Shown here piece after piece: positions 7,841 to 19,269 of a DNA stretch of 64,000 nucleotides. Made by a program: the position numbers and the translations under genes. The first letter of the stretch is position 1; each line of letters begins with the position of its first letter. The stretch comes from Nannocystis bainbridge (GTDB lineage Bacteria > Myxococcota_A > Polyangia > Nannocystales > Nannocystaceae): assembly GCF_028368995.1 (NCBI RefSeq), contig NZ_JAQNDL010000001.1, forward strand, positions 3,870,001-3,934,000, in the 5' to 3' direction. Under the pieces are notes generated by a model. That model had not been told where the DNA came from and ran no database searches. It worked only from the letters and a program-made list of their open reading frames with translations.

Positions 7841-8950
7841 ATGGACCTCGCGCGACGGAGCCTTGCGGTGGCGATGGCCGCCAGTGTGTGCCTCAGCACT
7901 TCGGGGATCGGTGAGGCAGCCGCGGCGGCCTCGCGGCCCGTGCTGGCGCTCGCGGCCCCTGGCGAGGGTGGCGAGCAGCAGGGGTCCAAGCTGGCGATCT
8001 TGCCGCTGGTGGTCGAGGGTTCGCTGAGCGAGGCCGACCAGAACTCGCTGACGCAATCGCTCATCAGCGGCCTGCAGCGCGGCAGCTTCACCGTCCTCGC
8101 GCCCGAGCAGGTCATCGCCGCCGACAGCGGCGCCGCCAGCTGCGACAACGCCGTCTGTTACAAGTCGATCGCCACCAAGACCAGCGCCGCCTACATCGTC
8201 CGCGCCGCCGTCACCGTGCGCGACCGCGACTACAACGTCCACGTCGACCTCTTCAACGGCGCCGACGGTCAGCGCATCGCCGCCACCCAGGATGGTTGCG
8301 AGATCTGCGGCGTCGTCGACGCCAGCGGTCTCATCGACTCCGCCGCCGCCACCCTGCGCCTCAAGCTCGACGCCCTCGCCAAGGGTCCGGCCTCCTTCAA
8401 GCTGCAGACCGACCCGCCCGGCGCGCTCGTCACCATCGACGGCGAGATCGCCGGCACCACCCCGCTGAACCGCCCCACGGTCCCCGGCAAGCACATCATC
8501 CGGATCAGCAAGGAGGGCTTCATCGCCCTCGAGCGCGAGGTGACCTTCGTCGAGGGCGTCGGCGAGGAGCTGCAGTACTCGCTGGAGAAGCTGCCGAGCC
8601 GTCTGCCCGGCAAGCGCTGGGGCTACGCCTCGATCGCCGTCGGCATCCTCGGGATCGGCGGCGGCATCGCCCTCACCGCCATCGACGGCCGCAACTACTC
8701 GCTCGACTGCGCCGGCGAGAACGTGATGAACCCCGGCATCACCGGCGAAAAGGAGTGCAAGTACCTCTTCAACACGAAGTGGTACGGCGTCGCCGCCACC
8801 CTCGCCGGCGCGGCCCTCCTCACCCTCGGCACCGTCATCCTCATCAACTCCCGCTCCAAGACCGACGCCGGTGACAAGCGCGCCGCTCGCCGCGGCACCC
8901 GGCAGCTCGGCATCGGCCCGGGCAGCCTGATCTTCCGCGGACAATTCTGA
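7841..8950 (+). CDS. PEGA-domain envelope protein with two membrane helices
   Basis: 369 residues. A signal-like N-terminus is followed by a domain at about 48-160 that resembles the FlgO/TolB-N type (KLAILPLVVEGSLSEADQNS...FTVLAPEQV). Then comes a clear PEGA repeat at about 185-245 (ASFKLQTDPPGALVTIDGEIAGTTPL...PGKHIIRISKEGF). Two hydrophobic helices follow, near 265-285 (YASIAVGILGIGGGIALTAI) and 312-333 (VAATLAGAALLTLGTVIL), with a Cys-containing loop between. PEGA modules are common in myxobacterial surface proteins. The role is unknown; anchoring in the cytoplasmic membrane with an exported domain is inferred. Confidence 0.8.
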   Translation: MDLARRSLAVAMAASVCLSTSGIGEAAAAASRPVLALAAPGEGGEQQGSKLAILPLVVEGSLSEADQNSLTQSLISGLQRGSFTVLAPEQVIAADSGAASCDNAVCYKSIATKTSAAYIVRAAVTVRDRDYNVHVDLFNGADGQRIAATQDGCEICGVVDASGLIDSAAATLRLKLDALAKGPASFKLQTDPPGALVTIDGEIAGTTPLNRPTVPGKHIIRISKEGFIALEREVTFVEGVGEELQYSLEKLPSRLPGKRWGYASIAVGILGIGGGIALTAIDGRNYSLDCAGENVMNPGITGEKECKYLFNTKWYGVAATLAGAALLTLGTVILINSRSKTDAGDKRAARRGTRQLGIGPGSLIFRGQF

Positions 8951-8965
8951 TCGCTGCCTGCCTGA

Positions 8966-9006
8966 GCTTCGGGACATGTCCGATGCGGCATGTCCTGAGA
9001 GTCAGC
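8966..9006. repeat. Two adjoining palindromic elements
   Basis: Between the convergent PEGA and bioD genes: GCTTCGGGACATGTCCGATGCGGCATGTCCTGAGAG-type sequence, with GGACATGTCC at the junction of two half-degenerate units. Confidence 0.65.
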
Positions 9007-9143
9007 TGAACGCTCGCCGACCCGGGCGGCTGCCCGCGGGACCACGAGGCTGAATCAGCCCGTCGCGGCCCGTTTGGGTCACGAGCGGCGAGTGCAGCGA
9101 GCCTTCGCTGTCCCAGGTCTCGTGCCGATTCACCGGCCCGCGC

Positions 9144-9848
9144 TCACGCGCCGGTCATCTGCGCCCACGCGTCCACCGCCAGCCACGTCGTGCTCGTCGC
9201 CGCGAACGGCATCACCCCCAGGCACGGCAGCCCGCTCGCCGCCGCGATCACGGCCGGGTTGTGGGTGCGCGCCGCGTCCGGGCTGCTGTGCGTGTCGACC
9301 AGGAAGAACCCACGCGGCGGCAGGCCCAGCGCCCGCAGGCCGAAGATCGTCAGCAGCGCGTGGTTGACCCCGCCGAGGCCGAGGCGGCCGACCACCACCG
9401 GCGCCGCGGCCAGCCCGGCGATCCACGCCGGCAGCCACGTCCCGCCGGGCATCGGCACCCACAGCCCGCCCGCGCCCTCGATCAGCGTCACCGCGGGCCG
9501 GTGCTTCGCCTCGAGCGCCTCCATGGTCCTTCGGACATGCCCGATCGGCCCTGTCTCTCGCAGCATGTCCTGGGAGACATCCAGCCGCGGACCCTGCGAG
9601 AACCTCTGCGCGTCCTCGACGATGCCGGGCGCCAGCGGCTCGGCGAAGCGCAGCGGGCAGATCTCGCTGGCGGTCACGCCGAGGTCGCTGGCGGCGGCGA
9701 GGCGCTCGGGGTCACCGCTCGGCCCCTCGGGTCCGCTCGCGGCCGGCTTGAACGGCAGCGCACGCAGGCCCGCCCCCGCGGCCGCTCGCAGGAGCGCGCA
9801 CGCGAGGGTCGTCTTGCCGCAGTCGGTGTCGGTGCCGACCAGGAACAC
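9144..9848 (-). CDS. bioD: Dethiobiotin synthetase (ATP-dependent)
   Basis: Catalyses ring closure of 7,8-diaminopelargonic acid with CO2 and ATP to dethiobiotin in biotin synthesis. The Walker-A-like loop GTDTDCGKTT is at residues 5-14. The magnesium-binding IEGAGGLWVP motif is in the middle, followed by a nucleotide-binding C-terminal half. At 234 residues it is a normal length. The start is GTG 9848; no ATG exists nearby upstream and no clear ribosome binding site is visible. Residues about 88-107 (VSQDMLRETGPIGHV) are encoded by two palindromic elements in a variable part of the fold. No other bio gene is near; it lies 47 bp after the SPFH gene on the same strand. Confidence 0.9.
   Translation of the reverse strand: MFLVGTDTDCGKTTLACALLRAAAGAGLRALPFKPAASGPEGPSGDPERLAAASDLGVTASEICPLRFAEPLAPGIVEDAQRFSQGPRLDVSQDMLRETGPIGHVRRTMEALEAKHRPAVTLIEGAGGLWVPMPGGTWLPAWIAGLAAAPVVVGRLGLGGVNHALLTIFGLRALGLPPRGFFLVDTHSSPDAARTHNPAVIAAASGLPCLGVMPFAATSTTWLAVDAWAQMTGA
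9522..9582. repeat. Two to three palindromic elements inside bioD
   Basis: CATGGTCC-TTCG-GGACATGCC-like unit (9522-9541), a degenerate CTGTCTCTCG unit, and CATGTCC-TGGG-AGACATC (9564-9581). They are in frame within the coding sequence. Confidence 0.75.
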
Positions 9849-9855
9849 CCGCGGC

Positions 9856-9878
9856 GGGCCTGCCCACGCGGCAGGCCC
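9856..9878. terminator. GC-rich hairpin between SPFH gene and bioD
   Basis: A perfect 9-bp inverted repeat, GGGCCTGCC / GGCAGGCCC, with a 5-nt loop. No T-tract follows on either strand, so it may be an attenuator or RNA-stability element rather than a full terminator. Confidence 0.5.
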
Positions 9879-9895
9879 GGGGTCGCCGCTCGGGC

Positions 9896-10972
<1,077 letters not shown>

Positions 10973-11022
10973 GGTCGCTCCGGTGCTGCTGGTGGTTCGA
11001 GGGGGTGATGCGGCCGGTGGTT

Positions 11023-11400
11023 TCAGGCCAGGCCCGCGCCGAGGGCCTCGGTCTCGAGCTCGACGAACTCGAGGTTGCTCAGGCCGAACACATCGGCGAG
11101 CTCGGCGAGCGCGCGGCGCTCGGCCAGGCTGGTGTGCCCGTCACGGTGGACCAGGGCGATCGCGGTCTTGAGGAAGATCCGCCGCAGGTAGGTCTTGTCG
11201 AGCACCTGCACCGCCTCGAACTTGCTGAAGCTGCTGGCCTTCAGGTCGTCGAGCGTGATCTCTGCCCCCGACTCGCGCAGGAATTCGCCGATGAGCTCCG
11301 CCTCCCGCGGATCGATGCCGTCGACGCTGGCGAGGTGGTGCAGACCGCGGGCGAACACGTCGATCTCCTCGGGGGTCATGCTGCCTTGCTGGCTCTCCAT
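11023..11400 (-). CDS. TerB-like (tellurite-resistance-fold) protein
   Basis: 125 residues from ATG 11400. The sequence is all-helical and follows the TerB pattern: two acidic helical hairpins with ASVDGIDPREAELIGEFL and a second LVHRDGHTSLAERRALAELADVFGL segment, each carrying an Asp-Gly turn and downstream Glu residues that in TerB bind metal. The frame is open further upstream to 11493, but that part reads through a strong terminator (11452-11487), so the shorter start is preferred. It precedes the SPFH gene on the same strand. SPFH and TerB proteins are both linked to membrane stress; a joint role is inference. Confidence 0.72.
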   Translation of the reverse strand: MESQQGSMTPEEIDVFARGLHHLASVDGIDPREAELIGEFLRESGAEITLDDLKASSFSKFEAVQVLDKTYLRRIFLKTAIALVHRDGHTSLAERRALAELADVFGLSNLEFVELETEALGAGLA

Positions 11401-11451
11401 GGCCCGGAATGGTACGGGCATGGCACCGTCGCCGCCAGCGCCGGCCGCAAA

Positions 11452-11487
11452 TAGAAAACGCCCGCGGTCCAGCTTGGACCGCGGGCG
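11452..11487 (-). terminator. Rho-independent terminator (minus strand)
   Basis: A perfect 13-bp stem (CGCCCGCGGTCCA / TGGACCGCGGGCG) with a 3-nt loop, followed on the minus strand by TTTTCTAT. It ends the DUF2914-like gene at 11521 and insulates the TerB-like/SPFH/bioD unit, which must have its own promoter between here and 11400. Confidence 0.85.
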
Positions 11488-11520
11488 TCGCACGACTCGA
11501 CGCCACCAAGCAGAGAGCGT

Positions 11521-12048
11521 CTAGAGAACCTCGAATTCGCGGGTGAGCAGCAGTTGCGCGGGCTCGTCCCCCGCCAGCGTGAACACTTCGACCTTCCACG
11601 GGCCGCGCTGCTCAGGCCCCAGCGGATGGCTGGCCGCGAGCGCGAGCGTGGTCGTCGGCGCGAGGACGCCCGGGACCTCTTCGCGCGAGTCACCGTACGT
11701 CCACACGAAAGTCACGGGCCGCGGCTCGAGCAGCCTGTCGGCGCGCAGGTGCAGGTGCACCGAGCCCGACTCGGCCGGGAACGTCGCAGCGTCGACCAGC
11801 GGCCCGGCCGCCTGCGCCGCCAGCACGGCCGCGACCTGCACGGCGTGTCCGACCGGGCGGGCGGGCGTGGCCGCGAACGCGGCCTGGGACGACGAGAGAT
11901 CGGAGCGGAGTTGCCCGTCGGGCAGGATGTGCTCGGGAGTGATGGGCGCGTCGACGCAGCCCACCACGAGCACGGCCGTAACCAGGGAGAGCAGGTTCGT
12001 GGTCCGCAAGCAGAAAACTTGACATGCCGGTCCCGTGCCAGGGCCCAT
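11521..12048 (-). CDS. Putative lipoprotein with DUF2914-like C-terminal domain
   Basis: About 175 residues from ATG 12048. A start at TTG 12009 would place a textbook lipoprotein signal (RTTNLLSLVTAVLVVGC) at the extreme N-terminus and may be the true one. The last 70 residues (VTFVWTYGD..., ending GPWKVEVFT...REFEVL) follow the strand pattern of DUF2914, and the same pattern ends the membrane protein at 21806-23047. The family call is from remembered pattern, not a search. It is followed by a strong terminator and is divergent from the S41 protease gene. Function unknown. Confidence 0.6.
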   Translation of the reverse strand: MGPGTGPACQVFCLRTTNLLSLVTAVLVVGCVDAPITPEHILPDGQLRSDLSSSQAAFAATPARPVGHAVQVAAVLAAQAAGPLVDAATFPAESGSVHLHLRADRLLEPRPVTFVWTYGDSREEVPGVLAPTTTLALAASHPLGPEQRGPWKVEVFTLAGDEPAQLLLTREFEVL

Positions 12049-12178
12049 GATCAGTGTTTCAGGTGACTTGGCTATGAGCGCGAGAACCGCTCGCGACAAA
12101 AACCATCATGGTCGCGATGATTCGTAGATTTGCGCCGGAGGCCCCTACATCGACCCTCGGCTGGGGCCGGCGAACGTT

Positions 12179-15100
12179 ATGCTAGCGCCGATGGTCGCTC
12201 GTCGCCTCGCCGCGGGTCTCGCCTCCGTTTTGCTCTGCGCCTGCTCCGCGAAGCACCCCGGCGAGGCCGCGGCGGCCGCCCGCCCGGCGGAGGAAGTGGC
12301 CGAGCCCGAAGTCGACGTCGCCACGCGCCTGCAGCTCGACCGCCGTCGCTTCCCGCTGACCGTGTGGACCGCCTACGTGGTCCAGCAGGACTACTTCGAC
12401 AAGGAGCGCATCGACCCGCGCGAGCAGTTCGCCGAGGCCCTGCGCCACCTCGGCCTCAACACGCCGGAGTTCTTCGCCACCGTCGCCGGCGACACCGCCA
12501 CCGTCACCGTCGCCGATTTCCGCCGCGAGTTCTCGCTGGCCGGTCTCGGCGACCTGCCGGCCGTCGCCGACCGCCTCGAGGAGGTGCTCGCGTTCGTGCA
12601 GGAGAGCCTGCGCCTCGACGCCGAGGCCACGCACAAGGTCGAGTACGCGGCGATCAACGGCATGCTCGCGCCGCTCGACCCGCACACGATCCTCCTGACG
12701 CCCGAGGAGCACACCGACCTGGGCGTCAAGACGCGCGGTCAGTTCGGCGGGATCGGGGCCGAGATCCGCGAGGACGAGCGGCGGATCCGGATCGTCAAGG
12801 TCCTGCCGAACAGCCCGGCCGCGGCCGCGGGCCTCAAGGACGGCGACCTGCTGCTGCAGATCGACAAGCAGAGCACGGTCAACCTGCGCTCGTCCGACGC
12901 GCAACTGCTGCTGCGCGGGCCGATCGACACCAAGGTGTCGGTCAAGATCCAGCGCGGCCAGGAGACGCTGACGCTGACGATCACGCGCAAGATCATCCGC
13001 GTCGACAGCGTCACCGCCTCGCTGCTGCCGGGCAAGATCGCCCTGCTCGAGATCTCGACCTTCCAGGAGAACACCGGCGAGCAAGTGCGCAAGGCCATCG
13101 CCGAGCTCACGCCGGAGGGCGAGGCGCTGCGCGGGCTGGTGCTCGACCTGCGCGACAACAGCGGCGGGCTGCTCACGCAGGCGGTCGAGGTCGTCGACGC
13201 GCTGGTCGCCGCGGGCGAGCTGGTGATCGTGCGCTCGGCGCTCGGCCGCGAGGCGGAGGACGCCAAGCCCGAGGTCAACCTGCCGGCCGACGCCGCCGTG
13301 GTCGCGCTGATCAACGAGGACTCGGCGTCGGCGGCGGAGATCGTCAGCGGCGGCGTCAAGGCGCTCGGCCGCGGCGTCGTGCTCGGCCGCCCGAGCTTCG
13401 GCAAGGGCACCGTGCAGCTGCTCAAGCCGCAGAACCTGTACGGCCGCGAGCTCGCGCTCAAGATGACGATCGCCGAATACCGCGTCGCCGGCGACACCAA
13501 GATCCAGACCGTCGGCGTGCGCCCCGACCTCTCGCTCTACCCGGTCGAGCTCAGCGAGATCGTCGCCGTCGCCAACTACTACGATACCGAGCGGTTCGAG
13601 CGCCGCCGCGAGTCGACCCAGGTCGCGCACCTGCCCTCGGGCAAGCACGAGGCCGCGTTCGCCGGCAAGGCCGCCGGCGACGGGCCGCGCCTGCGCTACT
13701 TCGCCGGCCGCCAGGGCACGCCGCTGCCGCGCCCCGCCGAGGGTCCGGCGGCGATGGCCGATCCGGAGGTCCAGCTCGCCCGCGACGTGGCCGACGCGCT
13801 GGCTGGCCTTTCGGACAGCAAGCAACGGACCGAGCGCCTGGCCGCGCTCACCGGCGAGCTCGCCGCGCGCGAGGACGAGAAGATCGCCGCCGGCATCGCC
13901 GCCACCAAGATCGACTGGGCCGGCACGCTCGGGCTCGGCAGCGACCCCACGCTCGAGCTGCGCGCCCGCGTGGTCGACGACAAGAAGATCGCCGCCGGTC
14001 AGCCGTTCACGCTGCGCGTCGAGGTCACCAACAGCGGCAGCGAGGCCGCCGAGCGCGTCCACGTGATCACCGACTGCCTGCGCGACGAACTCGACGGCAT
14101 CGAGCTGCTGCTCGGCCGCATCGAGCCCGGCGCGACCGTGACCCGCGACGTCCGCCTCTACGTCATGGCCTGGCACACCGACCTCGTCGACACCCTGCGC
14201 GTCGACCTCCACGCCGGCGAGCCGGGCCCACAGGCCGACGCCAGCACCACGGTGCGCTTCGACATCGGCGGCCTGCCGCGACCGCGCTTCGCCTACGACT
14301 ACTGGATCGTCGACGACCCCGAGCTGGTGGCCGCCGCGCCGCAGCGGCCCAAGTCGCCGCCGATCCCGGGCGAGCCGCCGTTCGTGGTCAAGGGCAACGG
14401 CGACGGCGTGCTGCAACCCGGCGAGCAGGTCCTGCTCGCGCTCGAGATCCGCAACGACAGCGGCGCCGACAGCTCCGACGCGCGCGCCCTCATCCACAAC
14501 ATGTCCGGCGCCCAGGTGCTGCTCGAAGAGGGCTTCTTGCAGCTGGGGAAGATCCCCGCCAAGGGCGCGGTGCGCGGCGCGTTCGGCCTCAGCGTCAGCG
14601 AGCAGGCCGACCCGAGCAAACCCGTCGAGCTCGAGGTCATCGTCGCCGACGTCGTCGTCCGCGAGAGCGTGCGCCACAAGTTCGAGGTCCCGCTCGGCCC
14701 GCCCGCCTCCGGGTTCGTCGCCGGGCCCGCGCGCGTGGTCGCCGGCGAGGAGCCGGTGCGGCTCTACAACGCGGCCGACAGCGGCTCGCGCCAGCTCTCC
14801 GAGGTCGCCGGCGGCACCGCGCTCGACATCCTGGGCGCCGCCGGCGGATGGAGCGCCGTCGCGGCCGGTCCGGGCCGCCGCGCCTGGCTCCCCAGCGATC
14901 TCGTGAAGATCGGCGGCGCCGTCGGCAAGGGCAGCAAGCTGCCGGAGCGGCCGGCCCTGCTGGTGCAGCCGCCGGTGATCGAGGTCGAACCGGTGGCACC
15001 CGTGGCTGCGGGCGAGACGGTGGAGCTCCGCGGGACGGCCCGCCACGAGGGTCGGGTCCGCGACGTCGTCATCGCTGTCAAACCGCCGGGCACGGCCCAG

Positions 15101-15274
15101 GTCGAGCGCAAACTCGACTATCGGGCCAATCCCGCGCATCAGGGCGCCGCCGCCCGCAGCCTCCAGTTCTCCGCGCAGGTGCCGCTGGAGCCCGGGAGCA
15201 ACCGGATCCTCGTCACCGCCCGCGACGGCGACGATATCGAGGCGACCCGCGAAGTATGGGTCTTTCGCGAGTGA
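12179..15274 (+). CDS. Lipoprotein S41-family (C-terminal processing) peptidase with PDZ and accessory domains
   Basis: 1031 residues, about twice the usual CtpA length. A lipobox (LLCAC) ends the signal; an in-frame ATG at 12191 is an equally good start. Next come a helical N-terminal region, a PDZ domain near 185-265 (IVKVLPNSPAAAAGLKDGD), and the S41 core with the Ser in NEDSASAAEIVSGG and the Lys in RPSFGKGTVQ, forming the Ser/Lys dyad. The remaining half has a CARDB-like beta domain with PGEQV/NDSGADSS features, an SH3-like segment ending GRRAWLPSDLVKI, and a final Ig-like domain. It is expected to process proteins in the periplasm or outer membrane. A tandem repeat and a membrane-protein gene follow. 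Confidence 0.93.
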   Translation: MLAPMVARRLAAGLASVLLCACSAKHPGEAAAAARPAEEVAEPEVDVATRLQLDRRRFPLTVWTAYVVQQDYFDKERIDPREQFAEALRHLGLNTPEFFATVAGDTATVTVADFRREFSLAGLGDLPAVADRLEEVLAFVQESLRLDAEATHKVEYAAINGMLAPLDPHTILLTPEEHTDLGVKTRGQFGGIGAEIREDERRIRIVKVLPNSPAAAAGLKDGDLLLQIDKQSTVNLRSSDAQLLLRGPIDTKVSVKIQRGQETLTLTITRKIIRVDSVTASLLPGKIALLEISTFQENTGEQVRKAIAELTPEGEALRGLVLDLRDNSGGLLTQAVEVVDALVAAGELVIVRSALGREAEDAKPEVNLPADAAVVALINEDSASAAEIVSGGVKALGRGVVLGRPSFGKGTVQLLKPQNLYGRELALKMTIAEYRVAGDTKIQTVGVRPDLSLYPVELSEIVAVANYYDTERFERRRESTQVAHLPSGKHEAAFAGKAAGDGPRLRYFAGRQGTPLPRPAEGPAAMADPEVQLARDVADALAGLSDSKQRTERLAALTGELAAREDEKIAAGIAATKIDWAGTLGLGSDPTLELRARVVDDKKIAAGQPFTLRVEVTNSGSEAAERVHVITDCLRDELDGIELLLGRIEPGATVTRDVRLYVMAWHTDLVDTLRVDLHAGEPGPQADASTTVRFDIGGLPRPRFAYDYWIVDDPELVAAAPQRPKSPPIPGEPPFVVKGNGDGVLQPGEQVLLALEIRNDSGADSSDARALIHNMSGAQVLLEEGFLQLGKIPAKGAVRGAFGLSVSEQADPSKPVELEVIVADVVVRESVRHKFEVPLGPPASGFVAGPARVVAGEEPVRLYNAADSGSRQLSEVAGGTALDILGAAGGWSAVAAGPGRRAWLPSDLVKIGGAVGKGSKLPERPALLVQPPVIEVEPVAPVAAGETVELRGTARHEGRVRDVVIAVKPPGTAQVERKLDYRANPAHQGAAARSLQFSAQVPLEPGSNRILVTARDGDDIEATREVWVFRE

Positions 15275-15330
15275 CGGGGGAACCTCCCCCCGCGGCGACG
15301 GTCCCACGGCCACACGCCACGTGTGATATA

Positions 15331-15403
15331 GCTGCACGGGCCTCCGGCCCTGGCGGCTGCACGGGCCTCCGGCCCTGGCGGCTGCACGGGCCTCCGGCCC
15401 TGG
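15331..15403. repeat. 25-bp tandem repeat, three copies
   Basis: Units at 15331-15355, 15356-15380 and 15381-15403 (last one short) are identical. Each has a palindromic GGGCC-TCC-GGCCC core. They lie between the S41 gene and the GTG start of the next gene, 17 bp away. Confidence 0.93.
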
Positions 15404-15419
15404 ATTTTGCGAGGTTGTC

Positions 15420-16622
15420 GTGAGCGAAGCGACGGATCCAGCAGACGACTTTCCCCCGGCCGATGCCCCGCGTCGGCGCCGTTCTCCGATCATCGATGTC
15501 GCGGTGGTCGCGCTCGGCGGCTACATGCTGTTCTGGATGTTCGGCGACGTCCGCTACTTCCTCCAGGGTAGCGAGCCGCGCGACCTCGGCGACGCCGCCG
15601 CCCTGGTCGCCAAGGGCGTCGATCCCGGCCTCGACGACACCTTCGTCGTCCTCCGCGGCACCCCCGACGTCCAGCACGCCGCCCGCCTGCGCATCGAGCC
15701 CAAGTCCGGCCAGGCCGGGCGGACGATCGGCTACCTGCGCCTCATCGAGGGCGGCGGCAGCCTGTTCGCCGCCATCCCGCGGACCACCGAGGCCGCGCCG
15801 CAGCAGTTCGAGGGCGTGTTCGAGGGCCGCATGCGCCGGCTTTCCGAGTCGCCCAACTTCGCCGCCATCCAGCAGCACTTTGACGGCGAGCGCATCGTCG
15901 AGGGCCGCGACGCCACCCCCGCGGCCCTGCTCGAAGCGCTCGGCAAGCGCCAGGGCGACGGCATCACCGTCGTCGACACCGACGGCCAGAGCATCACGCT
16001 CGGCACCAAGGCCACCGTCACCATCGTGGTCGAGCAGCCCGACGTGCAGGCCCAGCTCGGGCGCAGCAGCTTCGACTCGCCGGCCGCCGCGGAGGCCGCC
16101 GTGGCCGCGCTCGGCTTCCCGTACTACGCCCCGCCCGAGCAGAGCAGCGCCCGCTTCTACAACTTCTACGTGCGCTTGCCCGCGGGCGAGCGTGAGTCGG
16201 CGCAGGCCAAGCTGTCGGCCGCCGCGGTCATCCCCGCGGACGCCAAGCCGGCCGACCCGAGCGTGGGCGCGGCGATCTTGCCGTGGATCACCAGCTACCC
16301 GGTGCCTGCGAGTGACATCACTGGCGACGGCGGCAAGTTCGGCTTCGTGCCCGGCGACAACGCCAAGCCGGGCTTCGACCTCCAGGACGGCAAGCTCGTC
16401 CCGCGGCCCCTGCAGGCCGGCCGGCTCGTGCTCGATCCCGGCGACGTCAAGGCCGTGCGGCTCGAGCGGCCCGTCACCGTCGACCCGCAGGGCTACGTGA
16501 TCGACGTCGGCGTCCGCCCGCGCGACCGCTGGCTCGAGGTCGTGATGTGGTGCCTGGTGCTGATCGTCGTCGGCTGGAACGTCACCAGCCTGGTCGCCGG
16601 GTGGCGCGCGCGGCGGGCTTGA
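15420..16622 (+). CDS. Membrane protein of unknown function with large extracytoplasmic domain
   Basis: 400 residues from GTG 15420. One helix near residues 24-42 (IIDVAVVALGGYMLFWMFG) and one at about 371-393 (VVMWCLVLIVVGWNVTSLVAG) bracket a 325-residue soluble part that begins with VRYFLQGSEPRDLGDAAALV. That layout of a transmembrane segment, a large non-cytoplasmic domain and a C-terminal helix is clear. I recognise no family. It sits between the S41 protease and cysS with 20 bp to the cysS start, so it is probably co-transcribed with cysS, although a functional link is unlikely. Confidence 0.75.
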   Translation: MSEATDPADDFPPADAPRRRRSPIIDVAVVALGGYMLFWMFGDVRYFLQGSEPRDLGDAAALVAKGVDPGLDDTFVVLRGTPDVQHAARLRIEPKSGQAGRTIGYLRLIEGGGSLFAAIPRTTEAAPQQFEGVFEGRMRRLSESPNFAAIQQHFDGERIVEGRDATPAALLEALGKRQGDGITVVDTDGQSITLGTKATVTIVVEQPDVQAQLGRSSFDSPAAAEAAVAALGFPYYAPPEQSSARFYNFYVRLPAGERESAQAKLSAAAVIPADAKPADPSVGAAILPWITSYPVPASDITGDGGKFGFVPGDNAKPGFDLQDGKLVPRPLQAGRLVLDPGDVKAVRLERPVTVDPQGYVIDVGVRPRDRWLEVVMWCLVLIVVGWNVTSLVAGWRARRA

Positions 16623-16642
16623 GGCACACTGCCTCGCCCGAG

Positions 16643-18223
<1,581 letters not shown>

Positions 18224-18296
18224 GCCCGTCCCCCCGGCCCCGTGGCCCGGGGGCTTGCATCCCCGCAGCCGAGCGCTTCACTACAACCTCAAGGTC

Positions 18297-19175
18297 GTGT
18301 CCGCCAGCAGTCAAACCATCTCGCTGCGCCTGTTCGGGGCCGGCGGCGCGTTCTCCCGTCGCTACGGGACGACCTGCTCGATGGTCACCCTGCGCGACGG
18401 CAAGCGGTGGCTCATCGACTGCGGGCGTCAGGCGCCGGACCAGCTGTACGCGGCCGGCTACGCCTGGCACGACATCCACGGCCAGATCATCACCCACTGC
18501 CACGGCGACCACGTCTTCGGCCTCGAGGACTTCGCTTTCGTCCGCTACTTCGAGACCCACGCCGAGGTGATGGCCTCGAGCCGCGGCGGGCCGCTGCCCA
18601 AGTACGTCTCGCACAGCGCCGTGCGCGACGAGGTGTGGGAGACGCTGGCGCCCTCGCTGCGCTACGTCCAGGACGGCCGCGGCAACCTGCGCAGCGGCAC
18701 CCTGCAGCACTTCTTTCAGGTCATCCCTCCGGCCGCGGTCGAGCCGCCGCGCAAGAACCCCTGGAACCACGCCGAGGCCTTCGAGGTCGACGGCCTGCGC
18801 GTGGTCACCCGCGAGAACGAGCACGTGCCCGGCAAGCCGTCGTGCGCGCTCGAGCTGCACGTCGGCGAGGACCCGCGGGACCCGCGGATCGCCTGGTGGT
18901 CCGGCGACGGCGTCGTCGACCCCGCCTTCCTCCACAGCATCGAGCCGCGCACCAGCATCTTCTTCCACGACTGCACCTTCATCGACTACCCCGGTCAGGT
19001 CCACGGCTTCTTCGACCGGCTCGAGGCCCTGCCCGAGGCGGTCCGGCGCAAGCTCGTGATCATGCACCACGAGGACAACCTCGAGCTCTACCGCCCGCGC
19101 GTCGAGGCGGCGGGCTTCCGGATCGCCCTGCCCGGCCACGTCTTCGACCTGGTCGCCGGCCAGCAGATGCTGTAG
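18297..19175 (+). CDS. MBL-fold metallo-hydrolase
   Basis: Metallo-beta-lactamase fold hydrolase of about 292 residues. The signature THCHGDHVFGLEDF gives the HxHxDH metal site. Later ligands are likely in the FHDCTFIDY and HHEDNLELY segments. The start is placed at GTG 18297 because AAGG lies a few bases upstream and the fold begins there (SLRLFGAGGAFSRRYGTTC); the frame is open further back to 18183, overlapping cysS. The N-terminal part resembles RNase Z-like or related enzymes, but the substrate cannot be stated. A palindrome cluster follows the stop. Confidence 0.85.
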   Translation: MSASSQTISLRLFGAGGAFSRRYGTTCSMVTLRDGKRWLIDCGRQAPDQLYAAGYAWHDIHGQIITHCHGDHVFGLEDFAFVRYFETHAEVMASSRGGPLPKYVSHSAVRDEVWETLAPSLRYVQDGRGNLRSGTLQHFFQVIPPAAVEPPRKNPWNHAEAFEVDGLRVVTRENEHVPGKPSCALELHVGEDPRDPRIAWWSGDGVVDPAFLHSIEPRTSIFFHDCTFIDYPGQVHGFFDRLEALPEAVRRKLVIMHHEDNLELYRPRVEAAGFRIALPGHVFDLVAGQQML

Positions 19176-19178
19176 CGG

Positions 19179-19264
19179 CCTGTCCTCGGGGACATGCCCC
19201 CGGGAGCATGCCCGAGCGAGCATGTCCCGCGAGACATGTCCACGGCGACATGTCCCGATTGTCG
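19179..19264. repeat. Tandem cluster of at least four palindromic elements
   Basis: Fills the gap between the convergent MBL gene and moaB. Units read CCTGTCC-TCGG-GGACATG, GCATGCCC-GAGC-GAGCATG, CATGTCC-CGCG-AGACATG and ACATGTCCACGGCGACATGTCC, sharing arms so that GGACATG/CATGTCC alternate. Confidence 0.85.
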
Positions 19265-19269
19265 GCCGC

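Noticed and set aside
11401..11493. Longer start of the TerB-like gene
   Set aside because: The extra codons read straight through the 13-bp terminator stem; the first 31 residues have no helical TerB character.
12019..12024. TTGACA as -35 box for the S41 gene
   Set aside because: No acceptable -10 hexamer at 16-18 nt; the hexamer is part of CTTGACATGCC and likely chance.
12024..12040. Sigma-54-type promoter TGGCACGGGACCGGCAT on the minus strand
   Set aside because: It has GG-N10-GC spacing, but the -12 box is poor and it would leave almost no leader before the TTG start and fall inside the gene if the ATG start is used.
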